Shown one piece after another: positions 1 through 7,209 of a DNA stretch of 44,541 nucleotides. Position 1 is the stretch's first letter; each line of letters starts with the position of its first letter. The stretch is from Solihabitans fulvus (GTDB taxonomy: Bacteria; Actinomycetota; Actinomycetes; Mycobacteriales; Pseudonocardiaceae). Below the pieces are notes generated by a model. That model saw only the letters and a program-made list of their open reading frames with translations, was not told the DNA's origin and did not search any database. The stretch covers positions 1 through 44,541 of the forward strand of contig NZ_VUOB01000051.1 of NCBI RefSeq assembly GCF_008386585.1. Direction: 5' to 3'. The position numbers and the translations under genes were made by a program.

Positions 1-18
1 ATTAGAAGCGACGGTCTA

Positions 19-88
19 CTAGCTACCTCAACGCCAACTACCCCAACGCCAACTACCGCAGCGCTAGCTACCTCAACGCCAACTACCC
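19..88. repeat. Minisatellite with TAG-containing units downstream of the VOC gene
   Basis: A 25-base sequence at 19-43 is repeated exactly at 64-88, and its core (caacgccaactacc) occurs three times, at 29-42, 44-57 and 74-87. On the minus strand each core reads GGTAGTT, so each carries a TAG. The array lies just past the end of the minus-strand VOC gene. There are no uniform spacers, so it is not a CRISPR array. Confidence 0.85.
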
Positions 89-109
89 GCAAAGCACCCA
101 CCGCAGAAC

Positions 110-133
110 GACTACCGAGATGACTACCGAGGA
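110..133 (-). repeat. 2 x 12-bp tandem repeat carrying the VOC stop codon
   Basis: The unit gactaccgagRR occurs at 110-121 and 122-133. The stop codon of the VOC gene (cta at 124-126 on the plus strand) lies in one copy. The other copy places a second TAG exactly 12 bases further on, in frame. Confidence 0.85.
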
Positions 134-852
134 GTGAGGACGCAGAACACGCCACCCTCGGGGTCGACGAGCACCTTCCACGGCGAGTCGCCCTGGCCGA
201 TGTCGATGTGCTTCGCGCCGAGCGCGACGAGTCCGGCGACATCGGCGTCGTGGTCGTCGCCCTTGAACGGCGCGGTGTCGAGGTGGATCCGGTGCTTGAC
301 CACGTTGACGCCATCGTTGCGCAGGAACTCCAGCCACGGTCCCCGGCCCGACGCGTGGCGCAGCGAGACAATGCGGTCCGAGCTGCGCGCCACCGACATT
401 CCGGCAGCGACGGACCAGAACTCGGCCATCGCGGCCGGGTCGGCCGCCTCCACGATCACGGCCGCCACCGACCCGCACTCCCGGTACTCCTCGCGCGGGT
501 CGAGCACGCAGAACTCGTTGCCCTCCGGGTCGGCCAACACGACCCACGGCACGTCGCCCTGGCCGACGTCGATGGGCTTCGCGCCGAGGTCGACGGCCCG
601 CTCCACGATCGCCGCCTGGTCCTCCAGCGACGCGCTGGCCAGGTCGAGGTGGCGACTGTTCTTCGCCACCCTGGGCTCCGAGTTCGGCACGAACGCCACC
701 TCGCCGAGCCAGCCCTCCGCCGACGGGTCGACGATGCAGCACTCGTCAGCCGACTCGTAGCTGAGCTCCCATCCGATCAGCGCCGCCCAGAACCGGCTGA
801 GCGCCGCCGGGTCGGCTGCGTCAACGACAACCTCTGTAAGACGTGTAGCCAT
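124..852 (-). CDS. Double-domain VOC (glyoxalase-like) protein
   Basis: This 242-residue protein is two copies of a glyoxalase-like (VOC superfamily, Glyoxalase_6 type) domain, about residues 1-118 and 125-242. Both halves share an opening 'ADPAA..FW' pattern, a central 'HLDLA/HLDTA' strand, and a closing 'GA(K)xIDxGQGDxPWxVLxDPEG..FCVL' block. That closing block is typical of actinobacterial VOC proteins of unknown substrate; some relatives are metal-dependent lyases or resistance proteins. The ATG at 852 is preceded by TAGCCT plus six bases, a leaderless promoter, which supports the start. The gene ends in a 12-bp tandem repeat. The substrate cannot be predicted. Confidence 0.85.
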   Translation of the reverse strand: MATRLTEVVVDAADPAALSRFWAALIGWELSYESADECCIVDPSAEGWLGEVAFVPNSEPRVAKNSRHLDLASASLEDQAAIVERAVDLGAKPIDVGQGDVPWVVLADPEGNEFCVLDPREEYRECGSVAAVIVEAADPAAMAEFWSVAAGMSVARSSDRIVSLRHASGRGPWLEFLRNDGVNVVKHRIHLDTAPFKGDDHDADVAGLVALGAKHIDIGQGDSPWKVLVDPEGGVFCVLTPR

Positions 853-858
853 GCAAAC

Positions 859-864
859 AGGCTA
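859..864 (-). promoter_or_regulatory. Leaderless -10 element of the VOC gene
   Basis: On the minus strand TAGCCT is followed by six bases and the ATG at 852. This TAnnnT spacing puts transcription start at the start codon. No clear -35 is visible. Confidence 0.6.
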
Positions 865-925
865 ACCACCCACCCCCGCACGCACCGCCTACTTATCTCT
901 CTCGCATCTTTCTCACACCGCCCAC

Positions 926-1708
926 CTATTTCGTACCAAGCCGCAGCAACGCCCACAGTTGCGCCACAGCGTCGGCGTCCCCGTCGATCCGCACGATCTC
1001 CGGCCTGGTCGGCAGCCGCCCCCACAGCCACAGGTAGACGTCCCGAGGCTCCCCCGACACGGTCGCCTGCGCCTGTCCCAGCTCCTCTGGCACGGCACGC
1101 CAGGCCGCCGATCCGGCCGGCCCCGCCCGCGCCAGCCACGCCTCGCCGCCGGTGCGCACGGCCACCAGCCCGTTCCTGGTCCCGGCCACGCCGAGCACCG
1201 AGAGCCGGTGGGTGAACCACAGCGTCAGCACCTCATCCACGCCGTCGATGGCGACGTCGTCGGCGATCGGGTCCGGCGCGACCCCGGCGGCGTCCTGCGC
1301 GTCGATCCGGTGCACGGTGGTCTCGTGCGCCATCCGGCGACGCCAGAACCCGTAACTGGTGTCGCGAGGCCACCAGGTCGGGCACGACTCCTCCGGCCGG
1401 TGCGCGGCCAGCTCGTCGAGCAACTCTCGCAGCCCGGCGAGCAGGTAGTCGGCGGTGTCCTCGCCGGCCCCCGGATCCTGTTGCCACTGACCGGGTTGGC
1501 GTCCGTCGCGCAGCCAGGACAGCACCATCCGGTAGGTGCTGCCGACGTGCCGCGCGGTTTCCCCGAGGGTCAGCCCGGGACAGTTGGGCACCGGGCGGCC
1601 CGGCGGCCGCCCGCGCGTCGTCTCGGCCAGCAGCTCGCCCTCGACGGCGAGCACGTCGAGCAGCCGGCCGTACTCCAGCAGGGCGCGGCCGCGACCCGCA
1701 GGGGTCAC
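926..1708 (-). CDS. Maleylpyruvate isomerase / mycothiol-dependent (MDMPI, DinB-like) family protein
   Basis: The protein has 260 residues. The N-terminal half matches the MDMPI_N/DinB-like four-helix fold: 'TRGRPPGRPVPNCPGLTLGE' leads into 'ARHVGSTYRMV', then 'FWRRRMAHETTVHRIDA', where the conserved AHE...HR.D helix supplies metal-binding histidines. The C-terminal part (about residues 165-260) is the MDMPI_C type. Members use mycothiol or act as S-transferases, but most are uncharacterised. The start is a GTG that overlaps the stop of the HEPN gene in a GTGA, so the two are translationally coupled. The gene would share the SOS-type promoter upstream of that gene. The exact reaction is unknown. 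Confidence 0.8.
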   Translation of the reverse strand: MTPAGRGRALLEYGRLLDVLAVEGELLAETTRGRPPGRPVPNCPGLTLGETARHVGSTYRMVLSWLRDGRQPGQWQQDPGAGEDTADYLLAGLRELLDELAAHRPEESCPTWWPRDTSYGFWRRRMAHETTVHRIDAQDAAGVAPDPIADDVAIDGVDEVLTLWFTHRLSVLGVAGTRNGLVAVRTGGEAWLARAGPAGSAAWRAVPEELGQAQATVSGEPRDVYLWLWGRLPTRPEIVRIDGDADAVAQLWALLRLGTK

Positions 1709-2277
1709 GGCTGCTCCCCCGGCAGGATCTGGTCCCCTGGCAGGATCTGAACCCCCGGCAGGATCCGGTCGATCAGGGACAGGAACTCACTTGCCTGCCG
1801 CACCAGGTCGTCGGCCGTCCTCGGGTTGACCAGGCGGGTGACGCCGGCCTGCACGCTGGCCCTCGTCGCGGAGTTGGCCGCGAAGAACTCGGCCCACTCG
1901 CGCAGTTCCGGTGCCATCGACGCCAGCAGCACCCAGACGCTCGTCGGGCGGGCGCGCCCCCGGTGCGGCCTGCCGCGCAACGCCAGCACGGCAGCCGAGG
2001 CGCGCAGCGCGGCCAGGTAGGCACCGGCGAACCGGTCGGCGGGCTCCGCCGCGCGCTCGGCCTCGGCCAGCCCCTCGTGCGCCTGTTCGAGCAGCGCGAT
2101 GGCGGTCGCCGGCGGCAACGGCAGCGGCACCGACGGCAGCGCGCGTAACGGCATCCGCCGTTGCCTCGGCACGGGGTGCTCGCCGTGAACAGAGCGATCA
2201 CCGTGGACGGGGTGCTCGCTGTGGTCGGAGTGGACGGGGTTCTGGCTGTGGATGGGGAAGTCGATCGAAGCTGACAT
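1705..2277 (-). CDS. SAV_6107-like HEPN domain protein
   Basis: The start chosen is the ATG at 2277 (MSASIDF), because GAGGAGG lies eight bases upstream; a longer open frame continues upstream without a better signal. The 190-residue product has a His-rich N-terminal segment with repeated 'H(S/G)xxxVH' units. A helical domain then begins at 'LPPATAIALLEQAHEGLAEAE' and runs through 'AYLAALRASAAVLALRGRP' and 'SVWVLLASMAPELREWAEFFAANSATRA', matching the SAV_6107 HEPN family. The canonical R-x4-6-H RNase motif is not obvious. The C-terminus carries three ILPG(V/D/E)Q repeats. It is the first gene of a pair with the MDMPI gene and lies behind a perfect LexA box, which suggests DNA-damage induction. 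Function unknown. Confidence 0.7.
   Translation of the reverse strand: MSASIDFPIHSQNPVHSDHSEHPVHGDRSVHGEHPVPRQRRMPLRALPSVPLPLPPATAIALLEQAHEGLAEAERAAEPADRFAGAYLAALRASAAVLALRGRPHRGRARPTSVWVLLASMAPELREWAEFFAANSATRASVQAGVTRLVNPRTADDLVRQASEFLSLIDRILPGVQILPGDQILPGEQP
1714..1770 (-). repeat. 3 x 18-bp coding repeat (ILPGxQ) at the HEPN C-terminus
   Basis: Three imperfect 18-base copies of a ggcaggatctggtcccct-like unit encode ILPGVQ, ILPGDQ and ILPGEQ. They end two codons before the TGA stop. Confidence 0.8.
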
Positions 2278-2337
2278 CGGCGGCCTCCTCGCGGCGTCGT
2301 GAAATGCGACGTCACCGCCGAGGGGAAGCCGGCGGCT

Positions 2338-2374
2338 CCCGGTGGTGGGGTGCTTCCCCCACCCCACCACCGGG
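2338..2374 (-). other. Perfect 15-bp hairpin in the 5' leader of the HEPN gene
   Basis: cccggtggtggggtg at 2338-2352 pairs perfectly with 2360-2374 around a seven-base loop. It lies between the predicted transcription start (about 2402) and the ATG at 2277, so the minus-strand mRNA would contain it. It may act as an attenuator or stabilise the leader. Confidence 0.65.
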
Positions 2375-2384
2375 GCATTGGTGT

Positions 2385-2400
2385 TCGAACACCTGTTCGA
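2385..2400. promoter_or_regulatory. LexA/SOS box
   Basis: The sequence is TCGAAC-ACCT-GTTCGA, a perfect match to the actinobacterial LexA consensus TCGAAC(N4)GTTCGA. Each half extends to the palindrome GTTCGAAC (2383-2390 and 2395-2402). It lies just downstream of a minus-strand -10 and would cover the transcription start of the HEPN-MDMPI pair. It could also affect the YbaK gene on the other strand. Confidence 0.85.
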
Positions 2401-2408
2401 ACCGGTTC

Positions 2409-2438
2409 AGATTAACCCGAGACACCGACAACTCTCAA
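2409..2438 (-). promoter_or_regulatory. Promoter of the HEPN-MDMPI operon
   Basis: The minus strand has TTGAGA (2438-2433), an 18-base spacer and TAATCT (2414-2409). The LexA box begins about seven bases downstream. Confidence 0.55.
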
Positions 2439-2515
2439 GCCGCTGCGGGGACCACCCCCGCCACGGGCTGGTGTGACGTGGTCTGATGAACAGGCATCTA
2501 GCCCGAGGAGTTCGC

Positions 2516-3025
2516 GTGAGTTCACTGGATCACCCGGGGATCCGCAAGGTCGTCGCGGCCCTGTCCGAGGCGGGGCACACCGAGGCGGCGAACGGTATCC
2601 GCGTGCTGGCCGACGACGTCCGCACGGCCGCGCAGGCGGCCGACGCGCTCGGCGTGCCGGTCGGCGCGATCGCCAACAGCCTCGTGTTCGCCGCCGAGCA
2701 CCGCGGCGTGCGCAGCGCTCTGCTGGTGTTGACCTCCGGCGCGCACCGCGCCGACACCGGGCTGCTCGCCGGCCTCGCCGGGGTCACCAGCGTCGAGCGG
2801 GCCGACGCGGAGTTCGTCAGGGAGCAGACCGGTCAGCCGATCGGCGGGGTCTCCCCGGTGGGGCATCCCGCGCCGATCCACACGATCGTCGACACCGCGC
2901 TCGCCGACCACGAGGTGGTCTGGGCCGCCGCGGGCCATCCCAAGGCGGTCTTCCCCACCACCTTCGCCGGCCTGGTCGAGCTGACCGGCGGCGCGCCCGA
3001 GACAGTCGCGGAGGACGCCCGATGA
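2516..3025 (+). CDS. YbaK/EbsC-type aminoacyl-tRNA editing domain protein
   Basis: The 169-residue protein is a free-standing YbaK/ProX-type domain. It shows 'ANSLVFAAEHRGVRSALLVLTSGAHRADTGLLA' with the usual lysine position altered, 'ADAEFVREQTGQPIGGVSPVGHP' and 'VVWAAAGHPKAVFPTT', all typical of the family. Family members hydrolyse misacylated tRNAs such as Ala- or Cys-tRNAPro. The start is the GTG at 2516, because GAGGAG lies six bases upstream; an ATG at 2486 is in frame but lacks such a signal. Its stop overlaps the start of the next gene in an ATGA, so it forms an operon with the GNAT gene. Confidence 0.85.
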   Translation: MSSLDHPGIRKVVAALSEAGHTEAANGIRVLADDVRTAAQAADALGVPVGAIANSLVFAAEHRGVRSALLVLTSGAHRADTGLLAGLAGVTSVERADAEFVREQTGQPIGGVSPVGHPAPIHTIVDTALADHEVVWAAAGHPKAVFPTTFAGLVELTGGAPETVAEDAR

Positions 3026-3591
3026 CGGCACTGCCCGCACCGCGCGGTGACCGGGTGGTCGAGCTGTCCCGCGACGGGCTGCACGCGCGGCTCAGCGAGG
3101 CGCTGTCGCTGTACGTGCGGGCCATGGGCTATCCGCCGGCCACGGTGGAGCAGCGGGCGCCGATGTGGTTGGCGCACATGCTGCGCGAGGACTGGCGCTG
3201 CGTGGCCGCGCTCGGCGAGGACGACACGCTGCTCGGCGTCTGCTACGGCTACCGGGGCGGCGCGGGCCAGTGGTGGCACGAGCAGGTGCGCAGGGGCCTG
3301 ACGTCGGTGGCCAGCCCCGAGCTGGTGGACGAGTGGATGCGGGACTACTTCGAGCTGACCGAGCTGCACGTGCGGCCGGACGCGCAGGGTCGGGGCATCG
3401 GCGAGACGCTGCTGCGGCGGCTGCTCGACGGCGTCGACGCGGACCGGGTGCTGCTGTCCACGCCGGAAGGCCCGAGCAAGGCGTGGCGGCTGTACCGCAG
3501 GGTCGGTTTCGTCGATGTGCTGCGGCACTACCAGTTCACCGGCGACCCCCGGCCGTTCGCCGTCCTCGGCCGCATCCTTCCGGTGTCGTGA
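3022..3591 (+). CDS. GNAT family N-acetyltransferase
   Basis: The 189-residue protein has the acetyl-CoA-binding motif A 'LTELHVRPDAQGRGIGETLLRRLL' (V-x-x-x-x-Q-G-x-G-I-G). This is followed by 'VLLSTPEGPSKAWRLYRRVGFVDVLRHYQF', the usual motif B with the Tyr general-acid position. The N-terminal part contains 'YVRAMGYPP' and 'WWHEQVRRGL', seen in a subgroup of actinobacterial GNATs of unknown substrate. The ATG overlaps the YbaK stop, so the two are co-translated. A hairpin follows at 3592-3627. Confidence 0.85.
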   Translation: MTALPAPRGDRVVELSRDGLHARLSEALSLYVRAMGYPPATVEQRAPMWLAHMLREDWRCVAALGEDDTLLGVCYGYRGGAGQWWHEQVRRGLTSVASPELVDEWMRDYFELTELHVRPDAQGRGIGETLLRRLLDGVDADRVLLSTPEGPSKAWRLYRRVGFVDVLRHYQFTGDPRPFAVLGRILPVS

Positions 3592-3627
3592 GGCGGGGAA
3601 CCGGTGCCGCAACACCGGTTCCCGCCC
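3592..3627. terminator. Hairpin terminator between convergent genes
   Basis: A stem with 11 perfect base pairs (gggaaccggtg / caccggttccc) and a GC-rich base with one bulge begins directly after the GNAT stop. It can serve the DUF885 gene on the other strand too. Confidence 0.6.
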
Positions 3628-3637
3628 ACGAAAGGGA

Positions 3638-5329
3638 TCAGAGCTCGGCGAGCCGCTCGCGCAGCGTGTCCAGCCCCATCGCGCCCATCTCCAGCGCCTG
3701 CTTGTGGAACTTCTTGAGGTCGAACGAGGAACCGTGCCGCGCGCGGGCGTCCTCGCGGGCGGACAGCCACAGCCGCTCGCCGAGCTTGTAGGACGGCGCC
3801 TGGCCCGGCCAGCCGAGGTAGCGGTCGATCTCGTCCCGCACGTGCGTCTGGTCGGTGATCGTCCTGGTGAGCATGAACTCCAGGCCCAGCTCCGGCGTCC
3901 AGCGCTCGCCCTCGTGGAAGCCGGTGCCCTTGGGGATCTCCAGCTCAAGGTGCATGCCGATGTCGATGATCACCCGCGCGGCCCGGAACAGGTGCGCGTC
4001 GAGCATGCCGAGCAGGTCGCCGTCGTTGTCCAGGTAGCCGAGCTCGTGCATCAGCCGCTCGGAGTACAGCGCCCAGCCCTCGCCGTGCCCGGAGACCCAG
4101 CACATCAGCCGCTGGAAGCGGTTGAGCTTGGCGGCCTGGTAGACGGCGGTCGCCACCTGGAGGTGATGGCCGGGCACGCCCTCGTGATAGACGGTGGTGA
4201 CCTCGCGCCAGGTGGAGAACTCCTCCTTGTCCGCCGGCACGGACCACCACATGCGGCCGGGGCGGGTGAAGTCGTCGGTCGGGCCGGTGTAGTACGCGCC
4301 GACGCCGCCGCCGGGCGGGGCGATCCGGCACTCCAGCTTCATCAGCTCCTCGGGGAGCTCGAAGTGCACGTCGCGGAGGTCGACCAGCGCCTTGTCGGAC
4401 AGCTGCTGCATCCACGCCTGCAACGCGGGCTGGCCCTGCACCAGGTATCTCGGGTCGGCGTCGAGCGCCGCGGCGGCCTCGGCGAGCGTCGCGCCCGGCT
4501 TGATCCGCCCGGCGACCTGCTTCATCTCCGCCTCGAGCCGGGAGAACTCCTCCCAACCCCACTGGTACGCCTCGGCGAGGTCGAGCTTCGCGCCGGTGAA
4601 GTAGCGCGACCACAGCCGGTAGACGTCCTCGCCGACCGCGTCCTTCTTGGGGGCCTTGGGCGCGAGTTCGTTGCGCAGGAAGCTGCCGAGGTCGGCGTAC
4701 GCCTCGGCGGCGGCCTTCGCGCCGGTCTCCAGCTCGGTGCGCAGGGCGCTGGTGACGCCCTCGGTCTTGCTCGCGTCGGCGATCAGGCTGGCGAAGAACG
4801 ACCGGCCGCCGCGCAGCCCGGCCCAGGTGTCGCACTGCTCGGCGACCCTGGTGACCTGGCGCAGCGCGGCCAGCTTGCCCTTGTCGGCTGAGTATCCGAG
4901 CGACGCGCGCAGCCCGACGATCGCGTTGGGCATCGCGGCCAGCCGCTTGGCGATCACCGCCCACTGCTCGGGGGTGTCGGTCGGCATCAGGTCGAACACG
5001 TCGCGCAGGGCCTGCACCGGGCTCGCGATCACGTTCAGCGCGGACTCGTCCTGGCCGGCCTCGTGCAGCTCGGTCATCAGGCCGACCCGCTCGCGGAACA
5101 CGGCCTTGGCGGCCCGCTCGGAGTCGTCGGCCGGCTCGGCGGCCTCGATGTCGCGCAGCGCCCGCGCGGAGACCTCGTGTCGGGCCTGGTGGCCCTCCGG
5201 GGAGAAGTCCGTCAGCGCGTCGTCGTGCCCGGTGATCCCGAGGTGGGTCGCCTCGATCGGATCGAGCGCCGCGTACTCGTCCACATACTGATCGCTGATG
5301 CCGTGCACGCCGGCCCGAGATGAAGACAT
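3638..5329 (-). CDS. DUF885 family putative metallo-hydrolase
   Basis: The 563-residue protein belongs to DUF885, a zinc-peptidase-like group. The diagnostic 'YHEGVPGHHLQ' motif lies near residue 380 and supplies the HExxx-HH metal and catalytic residues. 'GHGEGWALYSERLMHELGY' follows about 40 residues later, with the downstream glutamate ligand. The C-terminal 'YLGWPGQAPSYKLGERLWL' is another family hallmark, where the PGQA..Y.(L/I)G segment is highly conserved. No signal peptide or membrane helix is seen, so it is probably cytosolic. The ATG is preceded by TAGCGT plus six bases (leaderless). It runs convergently with the GNAT gene. The substrate is unknown. Confidence 0.88.
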   Translation of the reverse strand: MSSSRAGVHGISDQYVDEYAALDPIEATHLGITGHDDALTDFSPEGHQARHEVSARALRDIEAAEPADDSERAAKAVFRERVGLMTELHEAGQDESALNVIASPVQALRDVFDLMPTDTPEQWAVIAKRLAAMPNAIVGLRASLGYSADKGKLAALRQVTRVAEQCDTWAGLRGGRSFFASLIADASKTEGVTSALRTELETGAKAAAEAYADLGSFLRNELAPKAPKKDAVGEDVYRLWSRYFTGAKLDLAEAYQWGWEEFSRLEAEMKQVAGRIKPGATLAEAAAALDADPRYLVQGQPALQAWMQQLSDKALVDLRDVHFELPEELMKLECRIAPPGGGVGAYYTGPTDDFTRPGRMWWSVPADKEEFSTWREVTTVYHEGVPGHHLQVATAVYQAAKLNRFQRLMCWVSGHGEGWALYSERLMHELGYLDNDGDLLGMLDAHLFRAARVIIDIGMHLELEIPKGTGFHEGERWTPELGLEFMLTRTITDQTHVRDEIDRYLGWPGQAPSYKLGERLWLSAREDARARHGSSFDLKKFHKQALEMGAMGLDTLRERLAEL

Positions 5330-5335
5330 GCCGGC

Positions 5336-5341
5336 ACGCTA
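5336..5341 (-). promoter_or_regulatory. Leaderless -10 element of the DUF885 gene
   Basis: Minus-strand TAGCGT, six bases, then the ATG at 5329. Confidence 0.6.
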
Positions 5342-5446
5342 CCTGCTGGGCCAGGGACATCGTCAGCCCAATTAGTTCGGCTTCAGATGTGACGCAAACC
5401 GCTACGCCGAAGGGTCGACGCGTGACCAAGCTGGCAGGATGATCGC

Positions 5447-6133
5447 GTGCACGTAGGCCGTGGGCGCCCCACCCGTCAAGCAGCTCTCCTGCTGTCGTTG
5501 TTTGTGCTGCTCACACTCACCCTGACCGGATGTGTCCGGCTGCACGCCGCGATGGCGGTGACAGAGGACGACCGGGTGTCCGGCGAGATCGTGGCGGCGA
5601 CCCCGCCGACGCAGGACGCGGATCCCGGGCCCCAGTTGAAGGTGCCACAGGAGCTTGCCAGCCGGGTCAGCGTCAAGGCGTACAAGGCGGACGGGTACAC
5701 CGGCACCGAGCTGTACTTCAACGGGCTGACCTTCGAGGAGGTCCGCAGCCTGTCCACCGCGGCGAGTTCGACGACGAGCCACTACCAGCTCAACTTCCGC
5801 CGTTCGGGTGATCTTGTCACGGTGTCCGGCTCGGTGGACCTGACCCAGGTGACCGCCGACCGGGCGGACATCCAGGTGAAGATCAGCTTCCCTGGCCCGG
5901 TGCTCAGCACCAACGGCAAGATCGATACCGACAACAGCACGGTCGGCTGGACCCCCAAGCCCGGCCAGGCGTCGATGCTCACCGCCACCGTCCAGTACTC
6001 CAGCAACCCGACGACGTCCTGGCAGGGCTGGGCGCTGCTGGTCGGCGGCCTGACCGGCGGCGCGGCGCTGATCGTCATCGTGCTGGCACTGGTCGCCCAC
6101 CGCCGCAGCCTCCGCGCGCTGGAAACCGGCTAG
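5447..6133 (+). CDS. lppM: LppM-like lipoprotein with C-terminal membrane anchor
   Basis: The 228-residue protein starts with a positively charged region, a hydrophobic stretch and the lipobox LTLTG-C, with the lipidated cysteine at about residue 29. A C-terminal transmembrane helix (about residues 195-217, 'GWALLVGGLTGGAALIVIVLALV') ends in a basic tail. This matches the architecture of mycobacterial LppM (Rv2171). Its place beside metF (Rv2172c in M. tuberculosis) supports orthology. Mycobacterial LppM is a surface lipoprotein linked to trafficking of lipoglycans. GTG is the start: CAGGAT plus six bases precedes it, a weak leaderless promoter. The symbol rests on synteny and architecture. 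Confidence 0.75.
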   Translation: MHVGRGRPTRQAALLLSLFVLLTLTLTGCVRLHAAMAVTEDDRVSGEIVAATPPTQDADPGPQLKVPQELASRVSVKAYKADGYTGTELYFNGLTFEEVRSLSTAASSTTSHYQLNFRRSGDLVTVSGSVDLTQVTADRADIQVKISFPGPVLSTNGKIDTDNSTVGWTPKPGQASMLTATVQYSSNPTTSWQGWALLVGGLTGGAALIVIVLALVAHRRSLRALETG

Positions 6134-6143
6134 CGCAACGGTG

Positions 6144-6207
6144 TCCTGGTCTAGGCCCTTCTTGGTCTAGGCCGTTCCTGGTCTAGGCCCTTCCTGGTCT
6201 AGGTCCT
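6144..6207. repeat. 4 x 16-bp tandem repeat between lppM and metF
   Basis: Four copies of a tcctggtctaggccct unit occupy 6144-6159, 6160-6175, 6176-6191 and 6192-6207, with one to two mismatches per copy. Each copy contains ctag, which reads as TAG on both strands. The metF stop codon (6199-6201) is in the last copy, and the lppM stop lies 11 bases before the first. Confidence 0.95.
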
Positions 6208-7083
6208 GGCGGGGACCAGGCCGAGCCTGGCCACGACCTCCCTGGTCGCCTTGGACCGGTTGAGCGTGTAGAAGTGCACGCCGGGCACACCCTCGGCGAG
6301 CAGCCGCTCGCACAGCTCGGTGACGTGGTCGATGCCGGCGGCGCGGAAGCCGGCAGGGTCGTCGGCGTAGCGCTCCAGCTTCGCCGCGATGTGCGGCGGT
6401 ACAGGGACCCCGGCCAGCTCGGCGGTCTTGTGCAGCATCCTGAGCGTGGTCAACGGCATCACCCCGGGCAGCAGCACCGTCTCGCAGCCCTTGGCGAGCA
6501 CGCGGTCGCGCAGCCGCAGGAAGTCCTCTGGCTGGAAGAACAGCTGGGCGATGGCGAAGTCGGCCCCGGCGCGGAGTTTGCGCACCAGGTGCACGGTGTC
6601 GTCGTCCAGGTCGGCCGAGCGCGGGTGCCCGTAGGGCCACGCCGCGACCCCGACGCAGAAGTCGCCGAGCTCCCGGCACAGCCGGACCAGTTCCTCCGCG
6701 TAGGTGAGGCCGTCGGGGTGCCTGATCCACTCGCCGTAGGGATCGCCGGGCGGGTCGCCCCGGACCGCGAGGATGTTGCGCACGCCGACCGCCGCGTACC
6801 AGCCGATCACGTTGCGCAGCTCGGCGACGGAGTGGTCGACGGCGGTGAGGTGCGCCATCGGCACCAGCGTGGTCTCCTGCGCGATGCGCCCGGTCGTGCG
6901 GATGGTGCGGTCGCGGCTGGAGCCGCCAGCGCCGTAGGTGATCGAGACGAACGCCGGGTCGAGCGGCTCGAGTTCGCGGACGGCACGCCACAGAACCTGC
7001 TCGTCCTCGGCATCGCGGGGCGGAAAAAACTCGACGGAGAACACGGGACCGTCCCCGCGCAGCCGCTCGACCACCGAACTCAT
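6199..7083 (-). CDS. metF: 5,10-methylenetetrahydrofolate reductase
   Basis: The 294-residue TIM-barrel flavoprotein reduces 5,10-methylene-THF to 5-methyl-THF, the methyl donor for methionine synthesis. Recognisable blocks are 'FSVEFFPPRD' with the catalytic Glu, 'FVSITYGAGGSSRDRT', 'HLTAVDHS', 'NILAVRGDPPG' for FAD/folate binding, and 'FAIAQLFFQPEDF'. Length fits the short bacterial MetF. The ATG is preceded by TAGGCT plus six bases, a leaderless promoter. The gene ends inside the 16-bp tandem repeat. Gene order with the prenyl synthase and mptA matches Rv2172c-Rv2174. Confidence 0.95.
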   Translation of the reverse strand: MSSVVERLRGDGPVFSVEFFPPRDAEDEQVLWRAVRELEPLDPAFVSITYGAGGSSRDRTIRTTGRIAQETTLVPMAHLTAVDHSVAELRNVIGWYAAVGVRNILAVRGDPPGDPYGEWIRHPDGLTYAEELVRLCRELGDFCVGVAAWPYGHPRSADLDDDTVHLVRKLRAGADFAIAQLFFQPEDFLRLRDRVLAKGCETVLLPGVMPLTTLRMLHKTAELAGVPVPPHIAAKLERYADDPAGFRAAGIDHVTELCERLLAEGVPGVHFYTLNRSKATREVVARLGLVPART

Positions 7084-7089
7084 GCCATC

Positions 7090-7095
7090 AGCCTA
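7090..7095 (-). promoter_or_regulatory. Leaderless -10 element of metF
   Basis: Minus-strand TAGGCT, six bases, then the ATG at 7083. Confidence 0.6.
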
Positions 7096-7209
7096 GAGGC
7101 AGGTCCGGTGCCTGAGAGACGCCGTTCACCTGGTGAGACCAACCTGATTGAGAACGCCGGTGGCAACCCCGGTGCGGCGGCAAACCGGGCGACGACGGAC
7201 GATAGACAG

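Noticed and set aside
19..88. CRISPR-like repeat array
   Set aside because: Copies are adjacent or unevenly spaced, with no unique spacers and no cas genes.
83..742. Arg-rich overlapping open frames across the window
   Set aside because: These are third-frame artefacts of high GC: no domains, abnormal Arg/Ala/Gly content, and they lie over well-supported genes.
6274..7209. Long in-frame extension upstream of crtE
   Set aside because: It runs antisense through metF and is a high-GC shadow; the family N-terminus starts at GTG 7210.
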